Shown here: piece by piece, positions 1-7,696 of the stretch
Layout: each line of letters opens with the position of its first letter
Numbering within the stretch: the stretch's first letter is position 1
From: JAPLFM01 sp964650885
Lineage (GTDB): Bacteria; Bacteroidota; Ignavibacteria; Kapaibacteriales; UBA2268
NCBI GenBank assembly: GCA_964650885.1
Contig: CAZYXG010000018.1
Span: 1 to 38,944, forward strand
Direction of reading: 5' to 3'
Length of the DNA stretch: 38,944 nucleotides
Translations under genes and position numbers: made by a program
Notes under the pieces: model-generated
The model's input: only the letters and a program-made list of their open reading frames with translations
Database searches by the model: none
What the model was told of the DNA's origin: nothing

Positions 1-623
1 TTGTTCATTCCACGCAAATTTAACTCAAGAATGATTTCATTAGTTTCGTCAACTAATTCTTTCAAATCTCTTCGCAAATAACCGTCTGGGTCTATATTTC
101 CAATGATTTGTTCGCCCAAGATAAGCTCTTCTTCAGTAAGGGGGTACTGGCGAAGCTGTTGGAATAAGTCGTCAATAAAATTACCATTATCTTTAATTTG
201 AAATGGCTCATATTCATTGTCGTCGTGGTCGTTATAGGTGCCTTTGCTACCACCATCGCCACTATCCATAATTTGCTTATGGAATTCAAATAGCTCTGGC
301 TTGTCATCTATATTTAACTTAGCCTGTTCCAACTCGAAATTCGGAGATAATTTCTCTTGTTCATAGCTACCATAATCATCGTAGCCTTCAACATCGTCGT
401 AACTTCTAGATTCTGGGCTTGGATCTGAGTTAACTGGATAATCGTCGTCTAAACCCAATAATTCATAATCATCGGGATCTTCCAACATAGGATTTAGCTC
501 AATTTCTTGCCTAACCTGTTGTTCCAATTGAATAATTGGCATCTGTAGAAGTTTTAAGTACTGGATTTGTTGAGGTGTCAGCTGTTGCGTCAGCCCCAAT
601 TTCATATCTAGTCCTAGTTTCAT
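1..623 (-). CDS. rpoN: RNA polymerase sigma-54 factor, N-terminal part (cut by window start)
   Basis: Sigma-54 directs RNA polymerase to -24/-12 promoters and needs an AAA+ activator to open them. Translating the minus strand from the ATG at 621-623 gives an open frame of 207 codons that runs off the window. Residues about 10-45 are the glutamine- and leucine-rich region I, including LTPQQIQYLKLLQMPIIQLE and EIELNPMLE. An acidic Asp/Glu/Tyr-rich linker (region II, about 48-130) follows. The core-binding region then begins with FIDDLFQQL and IGNIDPDGYL, both characteristic of the family. A GGGGGA stretch lies just upstream of the ATG. A second ATG six codons in is an alternative start. The frame is transcribed in the same direction as the DUF3109 gene, 71 bp away, and may share its transcript. 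The C-terminal HTH and RpoN box lie outside the window. The identification is secure from the N-terminal motifs. Confidence 0.9.
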   Translation of the reverse strand, partial: MKLGLDMKLGLTQQLTPQQIQYLKLLQMPIIQLEQQVRQEIELNPMLEDPDDYELLGLDDDYPVNSDPSPESRSYDDVEGYDDYGSYEQEKLSPNFELEQAKLNIDDKPELFEFHKQIMDSGDGGSKGTYNDHDDNEYEPFQIKDNGNFIDDLFQQLRQYPLTEEELILGEQIIGNIDPDGYLRRDLKELVDETNEIILELNLRGMN

Positions 624-694
624 ATTGTCCCCCAACAAAGAAACTGTGAAAAAAAATGCCACTTTTTAGAGAAGTGTGTAACTCTTAACACTAT

Positions 695-1252
695 TTACTT
701 TTTGACACTATTGTCTAATTTATCATAAAAATTCTTTCCAAAAGCTCTTGTGAGTGGCTCTTTGAGTGCTTCCACCATTCTCACACCTTCGGCATTTCCT
801 TTTGCCACACCAGGCGAGCATTCTTTGATTTTTTCGTAGTATAAGTATTTTCCACCAAAAGTGCCAACCCTAATTGGGAATAGATGGCAACTTAAAGGTT
901 TCTTAAATTTTGATTTCCCATCGTGATATGCTTTCTCTAAAGCACATTTAGCAACTTCATTTTCATCGTAGAATACAAATACACAGTCTTTCTTATCTAT
1001 ACAGTTGGTGTATAAGTCACCATCCATTTGCTTGCTGAAACCCTCTGTTTCTAGTATTTTTAGCGATCGTTCGCTCAAATATTCTTTTGCAGCTTCCACT
1101 GAATTTTCTATTTGCCAAATTTCATCTTCTTGCAGAGGTGCGCCATATTCACCAGGGAAGGTGCAACAAGCTCCCTTGCATTGTTTCAAGTCGCATGAGA
1201 AATTTGCATTAGCTACTTCTGTGTCAACTAAAATCTTGTCAATTAGTATCAT
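695..1252 (-). CDS. DUF3109 family cysteine-rich protein
   Basis: This is a 185-residue soluble protein of the DUF3109 family, which is common in Bacteroidota and has no established function. It has nine cysteines, at about 20, 25, 29, 30, 84, 90, 103, 122 and 145. The N-terminal set lies in CDLKQCKGACC followed by GEYGAPL, which is the family signature and resembles the cysteine clusters of YkgJ-type putative metal or Fe-S binding proteins. A later SCHLFPIR motif is also typical. There is no signal peptide or membrane segment, so a cytoplasmic location is inferred. It lies 71 bp upstream of rpoN on the same strand. The family call is good; a metal-binding role is only inferred from the cysteine pattern. 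Confidence 0.85.
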   Translation of the reverse strand: MILIDKILVDTEVANANFSCDLKQCKGACCTFPGEYGAPLQEDEIWQIENSVEAAKEYLSERSLKILETEGFSKQMDGDLYTNCIDKKDCVFVFYDENEVAKCALEKAYHDGKSKFKKPLSCHLFPIRVGTFGGKYLYYEKIKECSPGVAKGNAEGVRMVEALKEPLTRAFGKNFYDKLDNSVKK

Positions 1253-1516
1253 TTATATAATCATAGAAAAAATTGTGCCATTCTTTATAACAAAATAAGG
1301 TATTTTTCTTGAAATAAACAAGAAATATTATTTATTTCGTAAAATAATTTAACTAAATCGTTAATAATTATAGAATTTTAGCCGATGACTTAAGAAATGG
1401 ATTGTTGATAAATATATTATCTAAATTAATACTCAAATTCTCAAAAACTGGCACATTTATTGAGATTTGAGCAGGAAATAATAGTTTAGAAATTCACTTA
1501 AAATCAAAGTTTTAGA

Positions 1517-2464
1517 ATGGAAATCAATAAAGAATATACGATAATTGGAATAGACGGTGGAGGCACTAAAACTCGTGGTGTGCTTGTGCGAGAAGGACAA
1601 GTTCGTGCCACAGATATAATGGGAACTACCCGAATTGGTTCGGTTGGGCTTTCCGAAGCCACAGAACGTGTATTAAATATGATTAGATCTCTTTGCGAAA
1701 AAGCAGAGATTCAAGAAAATGAAATAGATTGCGTTGTTGTTGGTTTGGCTGGTATTTGGCTTGAAGAAGAAAAGCTTCGTGCCATTAACTTACTGAAAAC
1801 AATTGCTCGTGGTCATAAAATTACTTTGCAAGATGTAATCTTCACTTCCGATGCTGAATTAGCTTTACATGGTGCAATGGATGGCGGCAGTGGTATTGTA
1901 ACTATAGTTGGGACTGGCTCTATTGCTATTGGCAATCCAGCAAAGAAAAAACTAGTCCGTTGCGGTGGTTGGGGAGTTGAACTCGACGACGAAGGTAGCG
2001 GAGCTTGGATAGGTAGAGAAGGATTGACTGCTGTTGTTCGTGCATTGGACGGAAGGGGTAAATACACAAGTTTAACTCAAAAGATTTCTGAAATCATACC
2101 TGGTTTCGATCCTGAGCAACCTCGTACAATTGTGAAAGAATACAACGAAGGTAATTTCTCTTATCAAGTGCTAACGCCAATGGTGATGGAATGTGCTGAA
2201 GCTGGCGACCCAATTTGCCTTGAAATAATCACACGCTCAAGCAAACATCTTTGCGAATTGCCTATGGCATTGGCTAAGAATTTCAAAGGCGATAAAATAC
2301 CAGTAGTGCTTATGGGTGGGATAATTGAAGCCGACACTTTACTTGCCAAAATGCTTATCAAAGAAATTGAACAACAACCAAAATTACAATTAATTGAGCC
2401 GAAAGGAACAGCACTTACAGGGGCTATAGCTATAGGACAAAAGTTAATTGAAGAAATGGAATAG
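1517..2464 (+). CDS. BadF/BadG/BcrA/BcrD-type ATPase, probable N-acetylglucosamine kinase
   Basis: The 315-residue protein belongs to the ASKHA kinase fold, BadF/BcrA branch. It would phosphorylate GlcNAc (or a related amino sugar) to the 6-phosphate, a step in amino-sugar or murein recycling. Visible motifs are the phosphate-1 loop GIDGGGTKT (11-19), the likely catalytic Asp112 in TSDAELAL, the phosphate-2 loop GTGSIAIG (132-139), and GGWGVELDDEGSGAWIGREG, which matches the substrate-binding block of eukaryotic-type GlcNAc kinases. Length is normal for the family. It stands alone, with a hairpin terminator after the stop. A glucosamine kinase is a possible alternative. The family is certain from the motifs; the substrate is inferred. 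Confidence 0.85.
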   Translation: MEINKEYTIIGIDGGGTKTRGVLVREGQVRATDIMGTTRIGSVGLSEATERVLNMIRSLCEKAEIQENEIDCVVVGLAGIWLEEEKLRAINLLKTIARGHKITLQDVIFTSDAELALHGAMDGGSGIVTIVGTGSIAIGNPAKKKLVRCGGWGVELDDEGSGAWIGREGLTAVVRALDGRGKYTSLTQKISEIIPGFDPEQPRTIVKEYNEGNFSYQVLTPMVMECAEAGDPICLEIITRSSKHLCELPMALAKNFKGDKIPVVLMGGIIEADTLLAKMLIKEIEQQPKLQLIEPKGTALTGAIAIGQKLIEEME

Positions 2465-2491
2465 TTATTCCATATATATACTTTATAAAGT

Positions 2492-2525
2492 AATAGCCAC
2501 TTCCAAAGGAGTGGCTATTATTATT
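2492..2525 (+). terminator. Hairpin terminator after the kinase gene, possibly bidirectional
   Basis: An inverted repeat pairs AATAGCCACTTCC with GGAGTGGCTATT (one bulged base) around a short AAA loop, followed by an AT-rich tail (ATTATTATTTATT). It lies 27 bp after the kinase stop, between convergent genes, so it may also end the nuoAB transcript coming from the other side. Confidence 0.6.
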
Positions 2526-2657
2526 TATTGTCAAAAACCTTATTTCATCTTCTCAAAATGAAAAATACTGCTAGAGTCTCGCCATTTTTCTAACTTCGGT
2601 GGTTTATCTTGCAACCACAACAGGGATAGCATATATTTTATTTCTATTCTTTTTTGC

Positions 2658-3233
2658 TTACTTCTTCAACATTCCTAAATCGTCCACACCGTGGTATTTG
2701 GAATGGAAAAATCCCTGATGTGGTGTTGGCGAATTGTCTTTACCACCATTAAATAAAGCTGGAGTGTAATCATCGCTGGCTACTCTTTCTTGTAACGACA
2801 TAATCGCTTTAATTACTGCTTCTGGTCTTGGAGGGCAACCCGAAACGTAAACGTCCACAGGAAGGAATTGGTCAATCCCTTGCACTACAGAATAGCTTCG
2901 GAACATACCACCAGTAGAAGCACAAACACCCATTGAAATCACCCATTTTGGGTCGGGCATTTGGTCGTAAATCTTTCTAACTACCCAAGCCATTTTGTAA
3001 GTAACCGTACCAGCCACAAGCAAAATGTCCGATTGGCGAGGAGTCATACGCATTACTTCCGAACCGAAACGAGAAACATCGTGGCGAGAAGCACCCATAG
3101 CCATAAGCTCAATGCCGCAGCAGGAAATCCCGAAAGGGAAAGGCCACATTGCGTTTTTTTGTCCCCATTTCACAACTTCATTCACAGAGGTAGTGAAAAA
3201 ACCATCTCTGGCAATTGATTCTGTTAATCCCAT
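2658..3233 (-). CDS. nuoB: NADH-quinone oxidoreductase subunit B
   Basis: NuoB holds the terminal 4Fe-4S cluster N2 of respiratory complex I, next to the quinone site on the cytoplasmic side of the membrane. The 191-residue protein has the four N2 ligands: the adjacent pair Cys38-Cys39 in GISCCGIELMA, Cys104 in MGVCASTGG, and Cys133 in VSGCPPRPEA. The core around MTPRQSDILLVAGTVTYKMA is also canonical. Its start overlaps the end of nuoA by 10 bp, so the two are translated as a pair. The usual nuoC does not follow; the next gene downstream is the convergent kinase. All four ligands are intact, so the protein should be functional if the rest of complex I is encoded elsewhere. Confidence 0.97.
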   Translation of the reverse strand: MGLTESIARDGFFTTSVNEVVKWGQKNAMWPFPFGISCCGIELMAMGASRHDVSRFGSEVMRMTPRQSDILLVAGTVTYKMAWVVRKIYDQMPDPKWVISMGVCASTGGMFRSYSVVQGIDQFLPVDVYVSGCPPRPEAVIKAIMSLQERVASDDYTPALFNGGKDNSPTPHQGFFHSKYHGVDDLGMLKK

Positions 3234-3598
3234 TGGATTCCACCTTTTTTAATTTCGTAATAAAGACCAATAAGCAAAATTACAATGAAGATAGACATAG
3301 CAGCGAAAGCTCCCATACCTAATTTCTGCATTTGTACTGCCCATGGGTACATAAACACAACTTCTATATCGAAAACGATGAAGCTCACAGCCACCATATA
3401 GAATTTGATTGAGAATCGCTCACGTGCCGAACCATAAGGTTCCATACCGCTTTCGTAAGTTGTTTCTTTTTCTTTAGTTTTTCGCTTCGCACCCAAAAGT
3501 TCAGAGAAAATCATAAATTGAACTCCGAATACTATCCCTACCAAAACCATAACTAGAATTGGTACGTAGGTGCTTAATGTTTGCATTGAATCAGTCAT
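3224..3598 (-). CDS. nuoA: NADH-quinone oxidoreductase subunit A
   Basis: NuoA is a small membrane subunit of complex I that helps shape the quinone-binding cavity. The 124-residue protein has three hydrophobic segments (about 10-33, 64-85, 92-112). The conserved loop YESGMEPYGSARERFSIKFY and the following FDIEVVFMYPWA, with its functionally important acidic residues, are unmistakable. It is the first gene of a two-gene nuoA-nuoB unit, overlapping nuoB by 10 bp. About 218 bp separate its start from the divergent aminotransferase gene; I see no exact promoter match there, only a near-match (TTAATTTG, about 3668-3675 on the minus strand). Confidence 0.96.
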   Translation of the reverse strand: MTDSMQTLSTYVPILVMVLVGIVFGVQFMIFSELLGAKRKTKEKETTYESGMEPYGSARERFSIKFYMVAVSFIVFDIEVVFMYPWAVQMQKLGMGAFAAMSIFIVILLIGLYYEIKKGGIQWD

Positions 3599-3816
3599 AA
3601 TTCTTAAATTTGTTAACGTTAATCAAGGTAAATTATTTACTTTTTCTTATTTTACAAAATTCTTTTAGCAAATTAACTCTTTTTCTGAAAAAAAGAACTA
3701 AAACATTTATAAAAGTTAAATACAATTTGTTAAAAAAAGATTAATTTTGAGCTTATTGCTTTTACTATAATCAGCATATTTGTTTGAACTAATAATTATT
3801 TGAAAGGTTAAAAAGA

Positions 3817-4971
3817 ATGATTCCATTGTGTGTGCCCAATTTGAAAGGAAATGAATGGGAATATGTCAAAGAATGTATTGATACAGAATGGGTATCATCG
3901 GCAGGCAAATACGTTAACGATTTTGAACGAAAACTGGCGGATTTTGTTGGTGCAAAACACGGAATAGCTGTGGTAAATGGCACTGCAGCATTGCATACAT
4001 CACTCTTAATAGCAGGTGTGCAATCTGGCGACGAAGTGATTGTGCCTACTGCCACATTCATTGCACCTATTAATGTAGTTCGCTATCTGCATGCAGAACC
4101 AGTTTTTATGGATTGCGATGAATTCTATAACATTGACACTGAAAAAACTATAGAATTTATTGAACAAGAAACAATTTTCAAAGATGGCTTCAGCTGGAAT
4201 AAACTAACTGGTAAGAGAGTTTCCGCTATAATGCCAGTTCATGTTTTTGGGAATGCAGTTTGGCTAGATAGATTAGTGGAAGTGTGCCAAGAGCGAAATA
4301 TTGCGATTGTTGAAGATGCGACAGAAAGCTTAGGTACAAGATATATTTCTGGTAAATATGCTGGGAAATCAACTGGAACTATTGCCAAATATGGCTGTAT
4401 GAGCTTCAATGGCAATAAAGTGATTACAACTGGCGGTGGCGGAATGATCTTCACAGATGATGACGCAATTGCCGAAAAAGCTAAATATTTAACCACTCAA
4501 GCAAAAAATGATGAAGTTCGTTATATCCACGATGAAGTAGGATATAACTTCCGTTTGACTAATATTCAAGCTGCATTGGGAGTGGCACAGTTAGAACAAT
4601 TGCCTGGCTTTTTAGAGAAGAAAAAATATTTATTCGATTTCTATAATAAAGAAATCAGTAAAATTGATGGTCTTTCAATTGCATCTACTCCAAGCTACTG
4701 CAAAGCTAACTATTGGATGGTGGCAATGCAAATAGATTCAAAAGTTTATGGCAAAGATAGAGAACAAACAATGGCCTACTTAGGCGAAAGCAAAGTGCAA
4801 ACAAGACCACTTTGGCAATTGAATCACTTGCAAAAACCTTTTGCAAACTGTCAATCTTATAAAATTGAAAAAGCTTATAAATTAATTCAGAACACATTGA
4901 ATATTCCTTGCTCTACTAATATAACAGACGAGGAACTTTCGACTGTTTGTAACTTACTGGCAAAAAAATGA
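3817..4971 (+). CDS. LegC-family aminotransferase (DegT/DnrJ/EryC1/StrS) for a diamino sugar
   Basis: This PLP-dependent sugar aminotransferase converts a nucleotide-linked 4-keto-6-deoxy sugar to its 4-amino form. Such steps occur in the synthesis of legionaminic acid, bacillosamine and similar surface sugars. The 384-residue protein opens with IPLCVPNLKGNEWEYVKECI, close to the LegC subfamily. PLP-binding elements are GTAALH (55-60), Asp167 in VEDATESLG, and the Schiff-base lysine Lys201 in SFNGNKVITTGGGGM. Full length for the family. AAAGG lies nine bases before the ATG. Its last four bases (ATGA) overlap the next gene, an acetyltransferase that would act on the amino group it creates. The exact sugar is inferred. 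Confidence 0.88.
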   Translation: MIPLCVPNLKGNEWEYVKECIDTEWVSSAGKYVNDFERKLADFVGAKHGIAVVNGTAALHTSLLIAGVQSGDEVIVPTATFIAPINVVRYLHAEPVFMDCDEFYNIDTEKTIEFIEQETIFKDGFSWNKLTGKRVSAIMPVHVFGNAVWLDRLVEVCQERNIAIVEDATESLGTRYISGKYAGKSTGTIAKYGCMSFNGNKVITTGGGGMIFTDDDAIAEKAKYLTTQAKNDEVRYIHDEVGYNFRLTNIQAALGVAQLEQLPGFLEKKKYLFDFYNKEISKIDGLSIASTPSYCKANYWMVAMQIDSKVYGKDREQTMAYLGESKVQTRPLWQLNHLQKPFANCQSYKIEKAYKLIQNTLNIPCSTNITDEELSTVCNLLAKK

Positions 4972-5630
4972 AATTAAGAGGAATGGTTCCTGCACCAAAA
5001 GTAATACGTGATGTTGTGATAATTGGTGGTGGTGGACACGCAAAAGTGTTAGCTTCGATTATATTGAAACTTAAGGATTTCAGATTATTGGGCTATAGCG
5101 ATTTGAAAACCAATGGTGTGCTAATTTGTGTGCCTTATTTGGGCAGGGACGAACAAACACTCAGCAACTATAGTCCAGCAAACACAGTTGTTGCAATTGG
5201 AGTAGGAAAAATCGGCTTAAACCCAATAAGACAAAGAATAGTGGAAAGTCCATCAGTAGTTAGATTTAATTTACCCGAAATTATTTCGCCAAGTTCAATT
5301 GTCAATAACGCAAAAGTTTTCGCTGGTGCTCAAGTATTCGATGGAGTGGTTGTGAATGCAGGAGCTACAATTGGAGCTTTTGCTATATTAAACACAAATT
5401 CTACAATTGAACACGATGTAATAATTGGAGAGTTCACTCATATTGCACCAAACGTAACAATTTGTGGCGAAGTGCAAATTGGCGATAACTGTATGATTGG
5501 AGCAGGCTCTGTAGTAATCCAAGGTGTAAATATCTGTGCAAATGTATTAATTGGTGCCGGCTCTGTAGTATTAAAAGATATTACTCAGTCGGGAATATAT
5601 GTGGGAAATCCTGCGAAAAGAATCAAATAA
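4968..5630 (+). CDS. PglD/NeuD-type sugar O/N-acetyltransferase
   Basis: The 220-residue protein is of the NeuD/PglD class. An N-terminal Rossmann-like domain has VVIIGGGGHAKVLAS (16-30), and a C-terminal left-handed beta-helix follows from about 105, with hexapeptide repeats such as NAGATIGAFAILN and GDNCMIGAGSVV. His149 in IEHDVIIG is the likely catalytic base. It probably acetylates the 4-amino group made by the upstream aminotransferase, giving an N-acetylated diamino sugar (as PglD or LegH do) and using acetyl-CoA in the cytoplasm. ATGA overlap with the upstream gene implies translational coupling. A second in-frame ATG five codons in could also be used. O-acetylation of a finished sugar is an alternative role. 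Confidence 0.85.
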   Translation: MKLRGMVPAPKVIRDVVIIGGGGHAKVLASIILKLKDFRLLGYSDLKTNGVLICVPYLGRDEQTLSNYSPANTVVAIGVGKIGLNPIRQRIVESPSVVRFNLPEIISPSSIVNNAKVFAGAQVFDGVVVNAGATIGAFAILNTNSTIEHDVIIGEFTHIAPNVTICGEVQIGDNCMIGAGSVVIQGVNICANVLIGAGSVVLKDITQSGIYVGNPAKRIK

Positions 5631-5642
5631 AAAGGCAATTTT

Positions 5643-6377
5643 GTGAAAATACTAATAGCTGTTATAGCGTATAATGAAGAAGAAAGTATAGCCAATACCA
5701 TTAGGGATTTGCAAGAAAACAGCAATGGTTTAGATTATGATATAGTTGTGATTGACAATGCCAGTTCGGACAACACTCGCCAATTAGCTTTGTCAATGGG
5801 GGTAGCAGTAATGTCACACCCTGTCAATACTGGTGGCTCAATGGGAACTGTGCGTGGTTACTTCCAATATGCTTATAAAAATGGCTACGATGTACTTTGC
5901 CAATTCGATGGTGATGGACAACATATTGCCTCTGAACTAAAGAACATAGTACAACCAATAGCCGATGGCAAAGCTGATTATGTGATTGGCTCAAGATTCA
6001 TCAATAAAGTTGGATTTCAATCTTATTTCTTACGACGCTTGGGAATAATGCTTTTCGCTGCTATGGACTCTTGGATAATAGGAATGAAGCTTACAGATGC
6101 TACTTCTGGCTTCAGGGCATATAGCAAACGCACAATTACTTTTTTCACAAAGTACTATCCTCACGAACTATTCGACACAAATCAGCTTATGATACTTGCA
6201 CACTTTGCAGGGAACAAAATAGTGGAAGTGCCAACTGTGATGCAAGAAAGAAAATATGGCGAAAGTGAATATAACTTTATGAATGCTTTCGTATTCCCTT
6301 TCAAAGGGTTGGTGAATATACTGGGCTGTCTGCTACAACGCAAACAAATAGAAAGAATTAAAGCGAAATTAGGTTAA
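5643..6377 (+). CDS. Family 2 glycosyltransferase, polyprenyl-phosphate hexose synthase type
   Basis: This 244-residue GT-A enzyme resembles dolichyl-phosphate mannose or polyprenyl-phosphate glucose synthases. The N-terminal block AVIAYNEEESIANTI binds nucleotide, VIDNASSDNT follows, and the metal-binding DGD (89-91) sits in CQFDGDGQH. The later TDATSGFRAYSK and QERKYGESEYN match the family. There is no C-terminal membrane anchor, so it probably works at the inner face of the membrane with a membrane partner. It follows the acetyltransferase by 12 bp. The next gene is DUF2304, a frequent companion of this class. It likely transfers a sugar to undecaprenyl phosphate or to a growing surface glycan. 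Confidence 0.87.
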   Translation: MKILIAVIAYNEEESIANTIRDLQENSNGLDYDIVVIDNASSDNTRQLALSMGVAVMSHPVNTGGSMGTVRGYFQYAYKNGYDVLCQFDGDGQHIASELKNIVQPIADGKADYVIGSRFINKVGFQSYFLRRLGIMLFAAMDSWIIGMKLTDATSGFRAYSKRTITFFTKYYPHELFDTNQLMILAHFAGNKIVEVPTVMQERKYGESEYNFMNAFVFPFKGLVNILGCLLQRKQIERIKAKLG

Positions 6378-6383
6378 GGAAAT
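6348..6383. repeat. 36-bp end-overlap, copy before the assembly gap
   Basis: These 36 bases are identical to 6484-6519, immediately after the N run. The copy includes the last codons and stop of the GT2 gene and the ribosome-binding region of the next gene. It is best read as the shared end of two contigs rather than a biological repeat. Confidence 0.9.
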
Positions 6384-6483
6384 NNNNNNNNNNNNNNNNN
6401 NNNNNNNNNNNNNNNNNNNNNNNNNNNNNNNNNNNNNNNNNNNNNNNNNNNNNNNNNNNNNNNNNNNNNNNNNNNNNNNNNNN
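6384..6483. other. Assembly gap of 100 N
   Basis: Exactly 100 N, a conventional filler for a gap of unknown size. Both flanks carry the same 36-bp sequence, so the contigs almost certainly overlap and no bases are missing. Confidence 0.99.
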
Positions 6484-6519
6484 ATAGAAAGAATTAAAGC
6501 GAAATTAGGTTAAGGAAAT
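6484..6519. repeat. 36-bp end-overlap, copy after the assembly gap
   Basis: Perfect copy of 6348-6383. If the two are merged, the GT2 stop TAA is followed by GGAA and then directly by the ATG of the DUF2304 gene, a normal operon junction. Confidence 0.9.
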
Positions 6520-6871
6520 GGGAATAAAAATACAAATAATTGCAGTGCTTTTGGGGCTTTCGTTTTTTACGTTTGTTGCTCGGTATATCAAAAAGAAAAG
6601 TTTCAATCCAGGATTTTCAATCCTTTGGATAGGAGTTTCTTTGTTTTTAATCTCTATTCCATTTGCGGAATATTTCTATAAATGGGTAGCTGTGAACCTA
6701 CTGGGTATAGACGATGCAAGACATATCATATACATTGCTTTAATCAGTTTTCTGCTAATTTATAATTTCAGTATAAGCAGCAAAATCTCTAAAATGAGCG
6801 ACCAAATCCAAATACTAATAAGCCACAACGCCTATCTGGAAACAGAAATAGAGAAAAAGAAAGAGGAGTGA
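6518..6871 (+). CDS. DUF2304 domain membrane protein
   Basis: The 117-residue protein has three predicted membrane helices (about 3-22, 30-50, 66-86) and a charged C-terminal tail of coiled-coil character rich in Glu and Lys. This is the layout of DUF2304 proteins. Such genes are usually found beside polyprenyl-phosphate glycosyltransferases of the GT2 type, as here, and are thought to help anchor or assist them at the membrane; the precise role is not established. Once the false gap is closed, the ATG lies four bases after the upstream stop, with TAAGGAA serving as the ribosome-binding site, so the two genes form one operon. No paralogue or frameshift is evident. Confidence 0.8.
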   Translation: MGIKIQIIAVLLGLSFFTFVARYIKKKSFNPGFSILWIGVSLFLISIPFAEYFYKWVAVNLLGIDDARHIIYIALISFLLIYNFSISSKISKMSDQIQILISHNAYLETEIEKKKEE

Positions 6872-7013
6872 TAGTAATACAAGACGGGAAAATCGTTGCA
6901 ATCAAACCTTGGGAAGATGAAGGACAATTAATTATTTGCCACTAAACCTCACTTTCTTGGCTAAAAAATTAAAATTTCATAATGAAGCAATGCTAACTAA
7001 AGATATTCAACAT

Positions 7014-7047
7014 AAAAAAAAGCTGCTTACTTTCGCAAACAGCTTTT
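7014..7047 (-). terminator. Intrinsic terminator of tRNA-His
   Basis: Read on the minus strand, a 9-bp stem (GCTGTTTGC with GTAAGCAGC, two G-T wobbles) closes a GAAA tetraloop and is followed by eight T. It begins about 11 bases after the tRNA 3' end. Confidence 0.85.
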
Positions 7048-7058
7048 AATTTTCATTA

Positions 7059-7135
7059 TGGGGAGAATAATGGGGCTTGAACCCATGACCCCTAGATCCA
7101 CAAACTAGTGCTCTACCGACTGAGCTATACCCTCC
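7059..7135 (-). tRNA. tRNA-His (anticodon GTG)
   Basis: The complete cloverleaf can be folded by eye. The acceptor stem GAGGGTA pairs with TATTCTC (two G-T wobbles), the D stem is GCTC/GAGC, the anticodon loop is TTGTGGA with GTG at 7101-7099, and the T arm is ATGGG TTCAAGC CCCAT. The extra 5' G(-1) opposite C73, the identity mark of tRNA-His, is present, and the 3' CCA is encoded. The top of the anticodon stem has a T-T mismatch (31-39). It lies downstream of the GNAT gene on the same strand and has its own terminator. Confidence 0.97.
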
Positions 7136-7198
7136 ATAATAGAATACAAAATTACGGCAATTTTTCAAATTATCCAAACAAAAAGCAATGTTTTTTCA

Positions 7199-7687
7199 TT
7201 AATTGGCAATATTTGCTAGATTTTCTATTGCATCGCCAGTAAGTCTGAATGTAGTCCATTCGTCCATTGGAACTGCTTTTAGCGATTTATAGAACTGAAT
7301 AGAAGGTTCGTTCCAATCTAGTACAGACCATTCAAGCCTTCCGAAGCTATTTTCCCTGCAAATCTTTGCAAGATTTGCTAATAATTGCTTGCCAACTCCT
7401 TTTCCTCGAGCTTCAGGAATTACAAATAAATCTTCAAGCCAAATGCCAGGTTTTGCCAAAAAAGTGGAATAATTGAAAAAGTAAAGTGCAAAGCCAACGG
7501 GCTTTCCATCTAAATCTCCAATCAATACTTCGGCAAATTGCTTATTACCAAAAAGAGTTTGCTGCAAATCTTCAAGACTTGCAACAAACTCATTTTCTAG
7601 TTTTTCATAGATTGCCAAACCACGAATAAATTCATGAATTAAAGGCACATCTGTTATTTCTGCTTTTCTAATTGAAATAGTATTCAT
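7199..7687 (-). CDS. GNAT acetyltransferase, diamine/thialysine (SSAT-like) type
   Basis: The 162-residue single-domain GNAT enzyme transfers acetyl from acetyl-CoA to an amine. The acetyl-CoA loop is IPEARGKGVGKQLL. Family-specific blocks WLEDLFV, GRLEWSVLDWNEPSIQFY and MDEWTTFRL match the spermidine/spermine N1-acetyltransferase and thialysine N-epsilon-acetyltransferase group closely, so a small polyamine or lysine analogue is the likely substrate. It begins 9 bp after the helicase stop on the same strand and is probably cotranscribed with it. The substrate is inferred from family resemblance only. Confidence 0.85.
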   Translation of the reverse strand: MNTISIRKAEITDVPLIHEFIRGLAIYEKLENEFVASLEDLQQTLFGNKQFAEVLIGDLDGKPVGFALYFFNYSTFLAKPGIWLEDLFVIPEARGKGVGKQLLANLAKICRENSFGRLEWSVLDWNEPSIQFYKSLKAVPMDEWTTFRLTGDAIENLANIAN

Positions 7688-7696
7688 ATCAGAGTA

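Noticed and set aside
92..307. Minus-strand 71-codon frame at the window start
   Set aside because: It is out of frame with the rpoN reading, which carries clear sigma-54 motifs over the same bases.
1005..1298. A 97-codon plus-strand frame over the DUF3109 gene
   Set aside because: It is antisense to a gene with clear conserved cysteines and has no homology of its own.
6868..6945. Possible 25-codon peptide starting GTG, overlapping the DUF2304 stop as GTGA
   Set aside because: Too short, the purine-rich stretch touches the start with no spacing, and no family is recognised; probably chance or a gene remnant.
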